Below, in pieces: positions 1 through 8,311 of a DNA stretch of 59,083 nucleotides (position 1 is its first letter; the number at the start of each line of letters is the position of its first letter). The position numbers and the translations under genes are program-made. The notes under the pieces were generated by a model. The model ran no database searches and had not been told where the DNA came from. It saw only the letters and a list, made by a program, of their open reading frames with translations. This DNA comes from a bacterium. GTDB lineage: Bacteria; Bacteroidota; Bacteroidia; Bacteroidales; Muribaculaceae. The DNA lies in the NCBI GenBank assembly GCA_004563195.1, contig SFTJ01000010.1:1-59083 (forward strand). The letters run 5' to 3'.

Positions 1-260
1 GCTCCGAACCAGCTTGCGGCGGTCTTGGAGGTGTCGGGGTCGCCCGACGAGAACTTGCCATAGACCTTCACGCCGCCGATGAGTCCGACCACTGCGCCGA
101 TGGCGTAGATGAGTTTCGTGCCTGGGTCGAAATACGAGGTGACCATGGAGGTGGCTTCGTTGATGCCTGCCAGTCCGTTGCCCTGTGCGAATGCGGTTGC
201 GCTTGCAGCGATGAGGAGTGCTGCCGAGAGGATTGTTCTGATACTGTTGTTCTTGTTCAT
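1..260 (-). CDS. traE: Conjugative transfer protein TraE (DUF4134), 3' end outside window
   Basis: Small membrane protein of the Bacteroidales conjugation apparatus. The ATG is at 258-260 and the frame stays open to the window edge, so only the first 86 codons are visible. They show an N-terminal signal-like segment (basic MNKNNSIR start, then a hydrophobic stretch ending in an AFAQ-like cleavage site), then a second hydrophobic stretch around LIYAIGAVVGLIGGVKVYG. This two-helix layout is typical of DUF4134/TraE, which runs to about 110 residues. It follows traD in the order traA-B-C-D-E, as in CTnDOT-type elements. The family call rests on recognisable sequence plus gene order. Confidence 0.85.
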   Translation of the reverse strand, partial: MNKNNSIRTILSAALLIAASATAFAQGNGLAGINEATSMVTSYFDPGTKLIYAIGAVVGLIGGVKVYGKFSSGDPDTSKTAASWFG

Positions 261-462
261 ATTGATGTTCTGTTTTGTGCCCTCGAAGGGTGGATAGTCC
301 TTGTCGGGCGGGTTGATAATGATTTACTTTATTCGGATATAGTGGTGTCGCCCTTTTGTTTCTACGGACTTAGGCTGTCCGTTTGCGGGCTTGCTGTACC
401 TTGTACTGCCGTGCCGCTTTGCTATCATATTACTATCTGCTCATTCCTTCTCATTTATATTG

Positions 463-1200
463 TTATACATAGTCCCGGATGTTGAAATCCTCCAGTTTGT
501 CGGGGATGACGAACGGTTTCCTTGCCTGTTTCACGGCATTGCCGATACTATCCACGTAAGCCGTGATGGCACTTGCCAGCCGTTCCGCTAAAACCTCATC
601 CGTCATGATGCTCGTAATCTTCTCGAACAACTCCGTACCGTCCAGTTCAGTCATGACCTCTCCGGCCTTTGTCAGTTCCTGTTGGGTCGGCTCGTCTTTC
701 TTGATGGTCTGTACGGCATCGGCTATCTCGTCGAAACTGCATCCCGAAGCATGGGGCTTGTATTCCTCCTCCAGTTCTTCCTCAGAATATCCAAGTTCAT
801 CCGGTGTCAGGCTGCTGAACGTTTCATCCAGTTTTTCTGCCGGAACTTGGGCGGACTGATTGCCTTTTTCCTGATTTCCGACATCAAAGGTAGTGTCGTT
901 TTCTGATATGGCATCGCCTTTTTCAGAAGTGGAATCCTTTGGCACAGGGGTGGCAGCGGTTGACTTCGCGACACTCATCTTGAACTTGCTTTTGCCGATA
1001 ACATCGGGGATTTCCTTACTGATTTCCGTCTCTTCTTTTTGTGGGGAAGGCGGATTGCCTGCCATCGACTTCCACAGCTCGGAGATACCGCACAAGAATC
1101 GGACAAGTTTGGTTTCCTTGATCTGCTCTTGCAGCAACAGGAGTATGAACCATACGTTGCAGAGAAGCGACACGGTCAGAATGATTCCTTTCAGTTCCAT
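463..1200 (-). CDS. traD: Conjugative transfer protein TraD-like (DUF4122 type)
   Basis: A 245-residue protein with one N-terminal membrane helix (about residues 4-24), a low-complexity Lys/Glu/Ser/Thr-rich linker (about 45-130), and a conserved C-terminal part starting near GCSFDEIADAV. I chose the ATG at 1200; a TTG two codons upstream at 1206 is also open. The start lies 2 nt after the TGA of the preceding DUF3408 gene, so the two are probably translationally coupled. Position between traC-like genes and traE matches TraD of CTnDOT-type elements. The exact function in transfer is not known for the family. Confidence 0.75.
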   Translation of the reverse strand: MELKGIILTVSLLCNVWFILLLLQEQIKETKLVRFLCGISELWKSMAGNPPSPQKEETEISKEIPDVIGKSKFKMSVAKSTAATPVPKDSTSEKGDAISENDTTFDVGNQEKGNQSAQVPAEKLDETFSSLTPDELGYSEEELEEEYKPHASGCSFDEIADAVQTIKKDEPTQQELTKAGEVMTELDGTELFEKITSIMTDEVLAERLASAITAYVDSIGNAVKQARKPFVIPDKLEDFNIRDYV

Positions 1201-1202
1201 CT

Positions 1203-1496
1203 TCAAAACAGTTTGGCATTCTGGATACTCTGGTAGTAAGCCTCCTGCAGTTCATTCTGGTATTGGCGCAGGTGCTCATTCAGCACGTTGTCGATGTAAC
1301 GTCCAAGGGTGATTCCGTTACCCATGTATCTGATAATGTTGGCATACTTGTCGTGTGTCTCCTTGTCGATATAGACACATTGGCGCACTTTAATTTCCGA
1401 TGCCTCCATAAAGGCGGACAAGGGTTTGCGCATTGTTCTTTGTTTTCCTGCTTGCAGGTTGTCAGCATTGCCGTTGTTCTTCTGATTCTTCTTCAT
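1203..1496 (-). CDS. traC: DUF3408 transfer protein, single module (TraC-like)
   Basis: A 97-residue DUF3408 protein with one ribbon-helix-helix-like module (VYIDKETHDKYANII followed by a helix ending YIDNVLNEHL). Its first residues, MKKNQKNNG, and the roughly 40 nt upstream of the ATG are the same as those of the next two genes. The three genes therefore share a duplicated leader and ribosome-binding context (AACAAG just before the ATG side). The likely role is a DNA-binding accessory of the tra operon, inferred from the fold-like pattern and its place beside a ParA-type TraA. Confidence 0.75.
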   Translation of the reverse strand: MKKNQKNNGNADNLQAGKQRTMRKPLSAFMEASEIKVRQCVYIDKETHDKYANIIRYMGNGITLGRYIDNVLNEHLRQYQNELQEAYYQSIQNAKLF

Positions 1497-1542
1497 GATT
1501 TCTTGTTTTTGAAATGTTGATAAAATGTGATTGCTGTCTCAA

Positions 1543-2001
1543 TTATAATTTCTCGATTTCTGGACAAACGATGCCTCGGCTCTTGAACTCGTTTCCGATA
1601 GTCTCCTTGTATTGAGCAAGATGTTCGCGGAGGATGCCATCCACGCAGAAACAATCCGTCCCATCGTTTGATGACTGGGGAGCGTGTTCTGCAAGCATAT
1701 CGTAGGCTTCCGAACTGACATATACCAGTTTCACACCGCTCTCCTCAATCTTTCGGTCTATCTCCTTGCCGTAAAGGGCACAGTGGTTGGCAAGCACATT
1801 GTCAATGTACTGCTGCACTGTCATGCCGTTGCCCACGTGTTCCACGAGTGCCGATATTCTATCGTGGAAATCCTTGTCAATGAGGACGGGCATACCGCGA
1901 CCTTCGCTGCCTTTCGGCTTGTTCAGGAAACCTTCCTTGCGGAGTTTGTTCACTGCTTTCTGGAACTTACTCATACCGTTGTTCTTCTGATTTTTCTTCA
2001 T
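1543..2001 (-). CDS. DUF3408 transfer protein, copy 2 of a tandem duplication
   Basis: A 152-residue protein made of two consecutive DUF3408-like modules: one around VLIDKDFHDRISALVE to YIDNVLANHC, and a more diverged one around KLVYVSSEAYDMLAEHA to ILREHLAQYKETIG. It is about 92% identical to the gene at 2048-2506 (roughly a dozen substitutions by eye), with a period of 505 bp including the leader. Differences cluster in the second module (HAPQSSNDG versus LASQSSNGG). Such similarity indicates a recent duplication. Presumed DNA-binding transfer accessory. Confidence 0.8.
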   Translation of the reverse strand: MKKNQKNNGMSKFQKAVNKLRKEGFLNKPKGSEGRGMPVLIDKDFHDRISALVEHVGNGMTVQQYIDNVLANHCALYGKEIDRKIEESGVKLVYVSSEAYDMLAEHAPQSSNDGTDCFCVDGILREHLAQYKETIGNEFKSRGIVCPEIEKL

Positions 2002-2047
2002 AATGTCTTGTTTTTGAAATGTTGATAAAATGTGATTGTTGCCTCAT

Positions 2048-2506
2048 TTATAATTTCTCGATTTCCGGGCAAGCGATGCCTCGGTTCTTGAACTCGTTTC
2101 CGATAGTCTCCTTGTATTGGGCAAGATGTTCGCAGAGGATGCTATCTACACAGAAACGATCCGACCCTCCGTTTGATGACTGAGAAGCAAGTTCAGCAAG
2201 CATGTCGTAGGCTTCCGAGCTGACATATACCAGTTTCACACCGCTCTCCTCAATTTTTCGGTCTATCTCCTTGCCGTAACGGGCACAGTGGTTGGCAAGC
2301 ACATTGTCAATATACTGCTGTACTGTCATGCCGTTGCCCACGCACTCCACGAGTGCCGATATTCTATCGTGGAAATCCTTGTCAATGAGGACGGGCATAC
2401 CGCGACCTTCGCTGCTTTTCGGCTTGTTCAGGAAACCTTCCTTGCGGAGTTTGTTCACTGCTTTCTGAAACTTACTCATACCGTTGTTTTTCTGATTCTT
2501 CTTCAT
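2048..2506 (-). CDS. DUF3408 transfer protein, copy 1 of a tandem duplication
   Basis: Tandem partner of the gene at 1543-2001: same length (152 residues), same MKKNQKNNG start, same two-module layout. Substitutions include H to C after ALVE and L to R after NHCA. It is transcribed with traA and traB from the promoter upstream of 3737. Both copies are intact, so dosage or heteromeric DNA binding is possible; neither can be shown from sequence. Confidence 0.8.
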   Translation of the reverse strand: MKKNQKNNGMSKFQKAVNKLRKEGFLNKPKSSEGRGMPVLIDKDFHDRISALVECVGNGMTVQQYIDNVLANHCARYGKEIDRKIEESGVKLVYVSSEAYDMLAELASQSSNGGSDRFCVDSILCEHLAQYKETIGNEFKNRGIACPEIEKL

Positions 2507-2550
2507 AATGTCTTGTTTTTGAAATGTTGATAAATGTGATTGTTATGATA

Positions 2551-2976
2551 TTAAAGATTGTATGATTTGAGATGACGGTTGAACGCTTCCACAATATCAT
2601 CCTGAAACTGCTCGAAATGATATGTAAGGACATTGTTCAGATAGCTTGCTATGGTCACCTCGTTGCCTCCGACTACATGGAGTATCTTCTGTATGCGGTC
2701 ATGAAACTCCTTCTTGATATATACCTGCTTGCCAAGTCTGGCGGTAACATTGGACTCGCATACGAAGGTACTCTCATAGTCAGGCTTGCCATTGCCGTCC
2801 ATACCTTTCTTCGTTGAGGTGGCGGACGTGGCAGTCTGCTGACCGGACTCTTTTGCCTTCGGCTGGCGGCTGCTCTCTGTGCTTCTCGCCTCCAAGGGAA
2901 GACTGGTATCGTCCAGACGGAATGAGTTGATGACCGCCGCACTGTCAATATCGTCGATTCGTGTCTTTTTTGCCAT
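2551..2976 (-). CDS. traB: DUF3408 transfer protein TraB-like
   Basis: A 141-residue protein with a charged, poorly ordered N-terminal half (residues 1-75, with SRQPKAKESGQQTATS-like low complexity) and a C-terminal DUF3408 module (VYIKKEFHDRIQKILHVVGG to YLNNVLTYHFEQF). It begins 5 nt after the traA stop, so it is in the same operon. In CTnDOT-type elements the gene after the ParA-like traA is this family. Confidence 0.78.
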   Translation of the reverse strand: MAKKTRIDDIDSAAVINSFRLDDTSLPLEARSTESSRQPKAKESGQQTATSATSTKKGMDGNGKPDYESTFVCESNVTARLGKQVYIKKEFHDRIQKILHVVGGNEVTIASYLNNVLTYHFEQFQDDIVEAFNRHLKSYNL

Positions 2977-2981
2977 ACCAT

Positions 2982-3737
2982 TCAGTTTTTGATTATTTCA
3001 AGTATCTCGTCCGCAAGTTTGTCGAGGTTGCTGCCTCTCACCAGTGTCTTGTCTGCGGGGAACGCCGTAGATCGGAATACGGTCTTTCGCTCTGTGCCTG
3101 TCTCCTTGCGGAAGCGTTTGCTGTCGGGGAGGAACGTGCCCAGTATAGGAAGGGCGAACTCCGCACATACCTTGTCGTAAGCCTTGTACAACTCCGACTT
3201 CTCACGTCCGTCCACCATGTTCCACACAAGGTACAGTCCCTTGATGCAGGACTTGCCCGTGCTTATCATCTGCTCGTTGATGACGGTAGCAAACTTGATG
3301 GAGCTTTCCATCACTACACGGTCTGCGATGATTGGAGTGAAGATGTAGTCCATCTTGGCTATGGTTGTCACCACATCCACATTGTTGATGGTTCCCGGCA
3401 GGTCGAAGAACACGAAGTCAAGGTTCGGATGGCTCTCGCAGAGCTGCTCCGCCGTCTTGATGGCATCCTCGGCACGGCTGCACTTGATGGGATAAGGATT
3501 CTTCTCCAACCGTTTCAGCTGTTCGTAGGCCATGGACTTGTAATACTCATCCTCCATGATGGCTTTCAGGTCACGCTTGCGCATGTCGTGGACGCTGTAC
3601 TGCGGAAAGTCACAGTCCACCACCGCTACATTGTAGCCTTTCACGTAATGCAGGTAACTTGCCACCAGCACCGTGAGGGTTGTCTTCCCGGCTCCTCCTT
3701 TTTGTGTGGAGATAGCCACATACTTGGTTTCATTCAT
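2982..3737 (-). CDS. traA: TraA, ParA/MinD-type ATPase of the transfer operon
   Basis: A 251-residue P-loop ATPase of the ParA family. The deviant Walker A motif KGGAGKTT is at about residues 14-21, followed by VAVVDCDFPQ and FFDLPGTINN. It is the first gene of the minus-strand tra operon and is divergent from mobABC. The role is inferred: partition-like positioning or regulation during transfer, probably working with the DUF3408 proteins encoded directly downstream. The ATG at 3737 is the only good start before the Walker motif. Confidence 0.85.
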   Translation of the reverse strand: MNETKYVAISTQKGGAGKTTLTVLVASYLHYVKGYNVAVVDCDFPQYSVHDMRKRDLKAIMEDEYYKSMAYEQLKRLEKNPYPIKCSRAEDAIKTAEQLCESHPNLDFVFFDLPGTINNVDVVTTIAKMDYIFTPIIADRVVMESSIKFATVINEQMISTGKSCIKGLYLVWNMVDGREKSELYKAYDKVCAEFALPILGTFLPDSKRFRKETGTERKTVFRSTAFPADKTLVRGSNLDKLADEILEIIKN

Positions 3738-4409
3738 ACTTTTGATAATTATTATTGTTATACATAAGTCGGATTACGGAAGCGTATTGTTAATCACACG
3801 TACGTATATCCGTTTTCATTCTCATTCGTGACTTCATCCGTTGGTCTTGCTTCAAGTGCGTCCGCTGTTTCAAGTGTTCAAGCGGATAACCAGCTCTGCC
3901 TGCCAATGACTGTGAAGACGTATCTGGGCAACCTTGAATGGTCCTTCATTCCTATGTAAAACCAGTCCCGTTTACAGTCTTTCAAGAGCACCTGTTTTCA
4001 GTCCTTCATCTGAATCACGATGCAAAAGTATAGGCATTTTTTCATATCCGTATCACTTTCAGAATGAGTGGCAGCGAGTGGCACAAGGTGGTAGCGGTTG
4101 GCACCGCAAAAACGCTGATTCAGAGGCGGAAATAGCCGTAATTTTGCACCCAAGCGACAGGGCTTGCCCTTGGAACACTACCACTGGGTTATCAGGCAAC
4201 ACACCAATCCGTCCAGAGGCGGATTTTTATTGGCATTAGCCAATAGCAAGATGTCTTTTCAGTTACTCAAAAGGATTTGAGTTACCCGAAAAGCTCTTGC
4301 CCCACTGACGGGGGATGGCTCTTCCTCCGAAGTCGGGAAGCCTGATGAAAACCGATGGTTGGAGCCCAGAAAGGGGACCTTGGCGCAAAACCACTAAATC
4401 CAATCAATA
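3738..4409. other. Divergent intergenic region, probable oriT with tra and mob promoters
   Basis: No convincing gene lies in these 672 nt. A minus-strand -7 box (TACTTTTG, 4023-4030 read backwards) could serve traA, and a plus-strand box TAATTTTG (4139-4146) could serve mobA. Iteron-like repeats of agtggca occur near 4068-4085. Inverted repeats follow: caagc/gcttg (4151-4165), aatccg/cggatt (about 4205-4227), ACTCAAA/TTTGAGT with a 4-nt loop (4265-4282), and cccc/gggg (4300-4313). Clustered repeats directly upstream of the relaxosome genes are typical of oriT. The nick site itself is not identified. Confidence 0.5.
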
Positions 4410-4835
4410 ATGCAGAAAGAGAAAAGAAGAACGGGGCGATGCCCCAAGTTGGACACGAAGACGCACTGCGTGATGGTGCGCTTCGACGATGGCGAGTGGA
4501 ACAGATTTCTCGCCATGCACGAGAAATCGGGTGTATATGCCAAGGCGGTGTTCCTAAAGGAGCAGTTCTTCGGGCGAACGTTCAGGGTCGTTACAGTGGA
4601 CAAGGGCTTGGTGGACTACTACACCAAGCTGTCGGATTTCCATGCGCAGTTCCGTGCCATCGGCACGAACTACAACCAAGTGGTGAAGGAACTGCGGTCG
4701 CATTTCTCCGAGAAAAAGGCGATGGCGTTGCTCTATCGGCTGGAGAAATGCACGGAGGAACTGGCGGCATTGAGCCGCAGGATTGTGGAACTCTCAAAAA
4801 GCATGGAGGAGAAATGGTCACCAAAATCAGTTTAG
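4410..4835 (+). CDS. mobA: MobA, relaxosome accessory protein
   Basis: A 141-residue basic protein typical of Bacteroidales MobA. The N-terminal part (VMVRFDDGEWNRFLAMHEKSG) looks like a ribbon-helix-helix DNA-binding segment, followed by helices with conserved AIGTNYNQVVKEL and a C-terminal coiled helix. It overlaps the start of mobB by 22 nt, and a GGAGGAGAAATGG ribosome-binding stretch inside mobA precedes the mobB ATG. It probably binds oriT and assists the relaxase. Confidence 0.85.
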   Translation: MQKEKRRTGRCPKLDTKTHCVMVRFDDGEWNRFLAMHEKSGVYAKAVFLKEQFFGRTFRVVTVDKGLVDYYTKLSDFHAQFRAIGTNYNQVVKELRSHFSEKKAMALLYRLEKCTEELAALSRRIVELSKSMEEKWSPKSV

Positions 4836-6088
4836 GGAAGTCGCTCTACGGCGCACTCGCCTACAATGGGGAGAAGATCAACAAGGAACAGGGACGGCTG
4901 TTGGCCACCAACCGCATCTTCAACGACGGGAGTGGCACGGTGGATATTGCCAAGGCGATGGAGGGCTTCCTGGCCTTCATGCCCGCCACGGTGCGCACGG
5001 AGAAGCCTGTGCTGCACATCTCCATCAATCCGCATCCCGACGATGTGCTGACGGACACGGAACTGCAGGAGATAGCACGGGAATACCTCGACCGTCTGGG
5101 CTACGGCAACCAGCCCTATATGGTATATAAGCACGAGGACATCGACCGCCACCATCTGCATATCGTCACCATCAATGTAGATGAGAGCGGCAGACGGCTC
5201 AACCAGGACTTCCTCTTCCGCAGGAGCGAGCGCATACGCAAGGATTTGGAGCGGAAGTATGGGCTGCACCCGGCAGAGCGGCGAGGGGAGCGCATAGAGC
5301 GTCCGCTGCGCAAGGTGGACGTTGCGGCAGGTGATGTCAAGAAGCAGGTAGCCAACATTGTGAAGGCGGTGAACAGGCAGTACCGCTTCCAGTCGCTGGG
5401 CGAATACCGTGCGCTGCTGTCGCTGTACAACGTGACGGTGGAGGAGACGCGGGGCATCGTGCGTGGACGGGAATACCACGGGCTGGTGTTCTCCGCCACT
5501 GATGATGCAGGCAACAAGACGGGCAATCCGTTCAAGTCCTCGCTCTTCGGCAAGTCAGCCGGATATGAGGCACTGCAAAACAAGTTTGCACGCTCCAAGA
5601 AAGAGATAAAGGACAGGAAACTGGCGGAGACCACGAAGCTCACCGTATTGGCGGCTCTGGAGGCGACTCACCACCACGACCGCTTCATCGCCCTGCTCAG
5701 GGAAAGAGGCATCGACACGGTGCTGCGCCATACGGAGGACAGGCGCATCTACGGCGCTACCTTCATCGACCACCGCACGGGCTGCGTGCTCAACGGCTCA
5801 CGCATGGGCAGGGGATTTTCGGCCAATGCCCTGCAGGAACACTTCACGCTGCCATACGCCAACGAGGAGCCGATAACGATGACTGTACCTGCGGAAGAGA
5901 GCGTACCTGCGGAAGAGAGAAACGCTGTCATGCCGAAAGCAGAGGAGTACACCGCTGACGATTTCCACATCTCAGGCGCAGGGCTTTTCTCACCCGACGG
6001 TTCAGGTATCGACCCCGAAGAGGAGGCGTTTATCCGTGCCATGCAGCGGAAGAAGAAAAAGAAAAAGCGCAAAGGACTGGGAATGTAA
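4814..6088 (+). CDS. mobB: MobB, relaxase/mobilization nuclease
   Basis: A 424-residue relaxase of the MobP-like family (PF03432). The N-terminal domain carries SLYGALAYN (candidate catalytic tyrosines at 12 and 17), VLHISINPHPDD (about 66-77) and the metal-binding histidine motif HEDIDRHHLHIVTINVD (about 107-123). The C-terminal half is helical and ends in a Lys/Arg-rich tail. I start at the ATG at 4814 because a strong ribosome-binding site precedes it and the family begins MVTKIS-like. The open frame upstream to 4355 merely shadows mobA. It nicks oriT and pilots the strand for transfer. Confidence 0.9.
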   Translation: MVTKISLGKSLYGALAYNGEKINKEQGRLLATNRIFNDGSGTVDIAKAMEGFLAFMPATVRTEKPVLHISINPHPDDVLTDTELQEIAREYLDRLGYGNQPYMVYKHEDIDRHHLHIVTINVDESGRRLNQDFLFRRSERIRKDLERKYGLHPAERRGERIERPLRKVDVAAGDVKKQVANIVKAVNRQYRFQSLGEYRALLSLYNVTVEETRGIVRGREYHGLVFSATDDAGNKTGNPFKSSLFGKSAGYEALQNKFARSKKEIKDRKLAETTKLTVLAALEATHHHDRFIALLRERGIDTVLRHTEDRRIYGATFIDHRTGCVLNGSRMGRGFSANALQEHFTLPYANEEPITMTVPAEESVPAEERNAVMPKAEEYTADDFHISGAGLFSPDGSGIDPEEEAFIRAMQRKKKKKKRKGLGM

Positions 6089-6121
6089 TCAAAGTATCAA
6101 TAATCAAAAAAGAATCAAGGT

Positions 6122-8128
6122 ATGTCACAAGAAGACGATTTGAGGGCACTGGCGAAAATCATGGATTTTCTACGTGCCGTGAGTATTATACTGGTAGTGA
6201 TGAACGTGTACTGGTACTGCTACGGTGCCATACGGCTGTGGAGCGTGGACATCGGCGTGGTGGACAGGATTCTGATGAACTTCAACCGCACGGCGGGACT
6301 GTTCCACTCCATCCTCTACACGAAGCTGTTCGCCGTACTCCTGCTTGCCCTTTCATGCCTCGGCACGAAGGGCGTGAAGGGAGAGAAAATCACCTGGAGC
6401 AGGATTTGGGCGGCACTGGCAGCAGGCAGCGTGCTGTTCTTCCTCAACTGGTGGATACTGGTGTTGCCACTGCCCACGGAGGCGGTGGCGGGTCTGTACA
6501 TCGCCACCATCGGCACGGGCTACGTCTGCCTGCTGATGGGCGGGTTGTGGATGAGCCGCCTGCTGAAGCACAACCTGATGGAGGATGTGTTCAACACGGA
6601 GAACGAGAGTTTCATGCAGGAGACAAGGCTGCTGGAGAACGACTATTCCGTGAACCTGCCCACACGCTTCTACTACCGCAAGCGGTGGAACAGGGGCTGG
6701 ATCAACGTGGTCAATCCCTTCCGTGCCTCCATCGTACTGGGCACGCCGGGCAGCGGTAAGTCGTATGCCGTGGTGAACAATTTCATCAAGCAGCAGATAG
6801 AGAAAGGATATTCGATGTATGTGTATGACTTCAAGTTTCCCGACCTCTCCATGATTGCCTACAACCATCTGCTCAATCACCCGGAGGGGTACAAGGTGAA
6901 GCCGCAGTTCTACGTCATCAACTTCGACGACCCTCGCCGCAGCCACCGCTGCAACCCCATCCACCCGGACTTCATGACCGACATTTCGGATGCCTACGAG
7001 AGTGCCTACACCATCATGCTCAACCTCAACCGCACGTGGGTGCAGAAGCAGGGTGACTTCTTCGTGGAATCGCCCATCATCCTCTTCGCTGCCATCATCT
7101 GGTTCCTGCGCATCTATCAGGGCGGCAGGTATTGCACCTTTCCCCATGCCATCGAACTGCTCAACCGCCGCTACGAGGATGTGTTTCCCATCCTGACGAG
7201 CTATCCCGAACTGGAGAACTACCTTTCGCCCTTCATGGACGCTTGGCAAGGGGGAGCGATGGAACAGCTGCAGGGACAGATTGCCAGCGCGAAGATTCCG
7301 CTCTCACGCATGATTTCGCCACAACTCTACTGGGTGATGTCGGACAGCGAGTTCACGCTCGACATCAACAACCCCGAAGAACCGAAGATTCTCTGCGTGG
7401 GCAACAATCCCGACCGCCAGAACATTTATGGCGCGGCACTCGGATTGTATAACTCCCGCATCGTGAAACTCATCAACAAGAAGGGAATGCTGAAATCGTC
7501 GGTCATCATCGACGAGCTGCCCACCATCTATTTCAAGGGACTGGACAACCTCATCGCCACGGCACGCAGCAACAAGGTGGCGGTGTGTCTGGGCTTTCAG
7601 GATTTCTCGCAGCTGGTGCGTGACTATGGCGACAAGGAGGCAAAGGTGGTGATGAACACCGTCGGCAACATCTTCTCCGGGCAGGTGGTGGGCGAGACCG
7701 CCAAGACGCTTTCGGAGCGTTTCGGCAAGGTGTTGCAGAAACGGCAGTCCATCTCCATCAACCGTCAGGACGTCTCCACCTCCATCAACACACAGATGGA
7801 CTCGCTCATTCCGCCGAGCAAGATTTCCGGCCTCACGCAGGGCATGTTCGTGGGTGCAGTCTCCGATAACTTCGATGAGCGCATCGAGCAGAAGATATTC
7901 CATGCGGAGATTGTGGTGGACAACGCAAAGGTCGCCGCCGAAACGAAGGCCTACAAGCCCATTCCCGTCATCACGGACTTCACGGACGAGCAGGGCAACG
8001 ACTGCATGAAGGAGAAGGTGCAGGAGAACTACAACCGCATCAAGGACGAGGTGAAGCAGATTGTCAAGGACGAGCTGGAGCGTATCGCCAGCGATGAAAG
8101 CCTGAAGCATCTGCTGCAGAACAAGTAA
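6122..8128 (+). CDS. mobC: MobC, type IV coupling protein (VirD4/TraG-like)
   Basis: A 668-residue coupling protein. The N-terminus has a YWYCY-type motif (about residues 30-34) and several membrane helices to about residue 140. The ATPase domain follows with Walker A GTPGSGKS (about 207-214), a DYGDKE region and SSVIIDELPTIYFKG as Walker B. This is the Bacteroidales YWFCY/MobC family that links the relaxosome to the secretion channel. It begins 33 nt after mobB and is the last gene of mobABC. Confidence 0.92.
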   Translation: MSQEDDLRALAKIMDFLRAVSIILVVMNVYWYCYGAIRLWSVDIGVVDRILMNFNRTAGLFHSILYTKLFAVLLLALSCLGTKGVKGEKITWSRIWAALAAGSVLFFLNWWILVLPLPTEAVAGLYIATIGTGYVCLLMGGLWMSRLLKHNLMEDVFNTENESFMQETRLLENDYSVNLPTRFYYRKRWNRGWINVVNPFRASIVLGTPGSGKSYAVVNNFIKQQIEKGYSMYVYDFKFPDLSMIAYNHLLNHPEGYKVKPQFYVINFDDPRRSHRCNPIHPDFMTDISDAYESAYTIMLNLNRTWVQKQGDFFVESPIILFAAIIWFLRIYQGGRYCTFPHAIELLNRRYEDVFPILTSYPELENYLSPFMDAWQGGAMEQLQGQIASAKIPLSRMISPQLYWVMSDSEFTLDINNPEEPKILCVGNNPDRQNIYGAALGLYNSRIVKLINKKGMLKSSVIIDELPTIYFKGLDNLIATARSNKVAVCLGFQDFSQLVRDYGDKEAKVVMNTVGNIFSGQVVGETAKTLSERFGKVLQKRQSISINRQDVSTSINTQMDSLIPPSKISGLTQGMFVGAVSDNFDERIEQKIFHAEIVVDNAKVAAETKAYKPIPVITDFTDEQGNDCMKEKVQENYNRIKDEVKQIVKDELERIASDESLKHLLQNK

Positions 8129-8134
8129 GAAAAA

Positions 8135-8165
8135 GGCGGTAGTGGACAAAGATTCCGCTACCGCC
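8135..8165 (-). terminator. Hairpin terminator, GGCGGTAG/CTACCGCC
   Basis: Arms 8135-8142 and 8158-8165, extendable by three pairs with one G-T wobble. On the minus strand the stem is followed by a run of T (complement of 8131-8134), so it works best as a terminator for transcripts from the Abi side, stopping before mobC. Confidence 0.55.
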
Positions 8166-8178
8166 TAAAATGAAGAAC

Positions 8179-8217
8179 GCCCTCCAAGTATGCTGCCTTG
8201 CGGCTCGCCTGGAGGGC
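8179..8217 (+). terminator. Hairpin terminator, GCCCTCCA/TGGAGGGC
   Basis: Eight-pair perfect arms at 8179-8186 and 8210-8217. The plus strand continues TTATTATCTTTTA, so this probably ends the mobABC transcript. Together with the neighbouring stem it forms a bidirectional terminator between convergent genes. Confidence 0.55.
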
Positions 8218-8260
8218 TTATTATCTTTTAGTTTTTGAAACTTTCTATGTTTTGACGGTG

Positions 8261-8268
8261 CAAAGGTA
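8261..8268 (-). promoter_or_regulatory. Orphan -7 box (TACCTTTG) upstream of the two hairpins
   Basis: The minus strand reads TACCTTTG, a perfect TAnnTTTG box. No -33 TTTG is visible at the usual 19-21 nt. No gene follows on this strand; the only things downstream are the two stems at 8179-8217 and 8135-8165, so a short transcript of about 125 nt is conceivable. Confidence 0.3.
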
Positions 8269-8311
8269 CTGCTTTTTCCTGAAACCGCCATACTTTTTCT
8301 CCGTTATTTTT

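Larger units (their letters stand above)
1543..2550 (-). repeat. Direct repeat, 505-bp period, spanning two DUF3408 genes and leaders
   Basis: Nucleotides 1543-2045 and 2048-2550 align almost end to end, including the AT-rich leader before each ATG. A third partial copy of the leader plus the first nine codons sits at about 1470-1540, before the single-module gene. This is a gene-scale tandem duplication and could recombine to change copy number. Confidence 0.85.

Noticed and set aside
364..382. Small hairpin acggac/gtccgt upstream of traE
   Set aside because: Six pairs without a T-run; too weak to call a terminator or attenuator.
2961..3767. Long plus-strand open frame opposite traA
   Set aside because: It mirrors a clear ParA gene on the other strand and has no motif of its own.
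4355..4813. N-terminal extension of the relaxase frame
   Set aside because: It lies over mobA in another frame, lacks conserved relaxase sequence, and a good ribosome-binding site precedes the ATG at 4814.
6050..6075. A-rich run at the end of mobB as a possible slippage site
   Set aside because: It is interrupted by G and codes for a basic tail common in relaxases; no alternate frame of interest follows.
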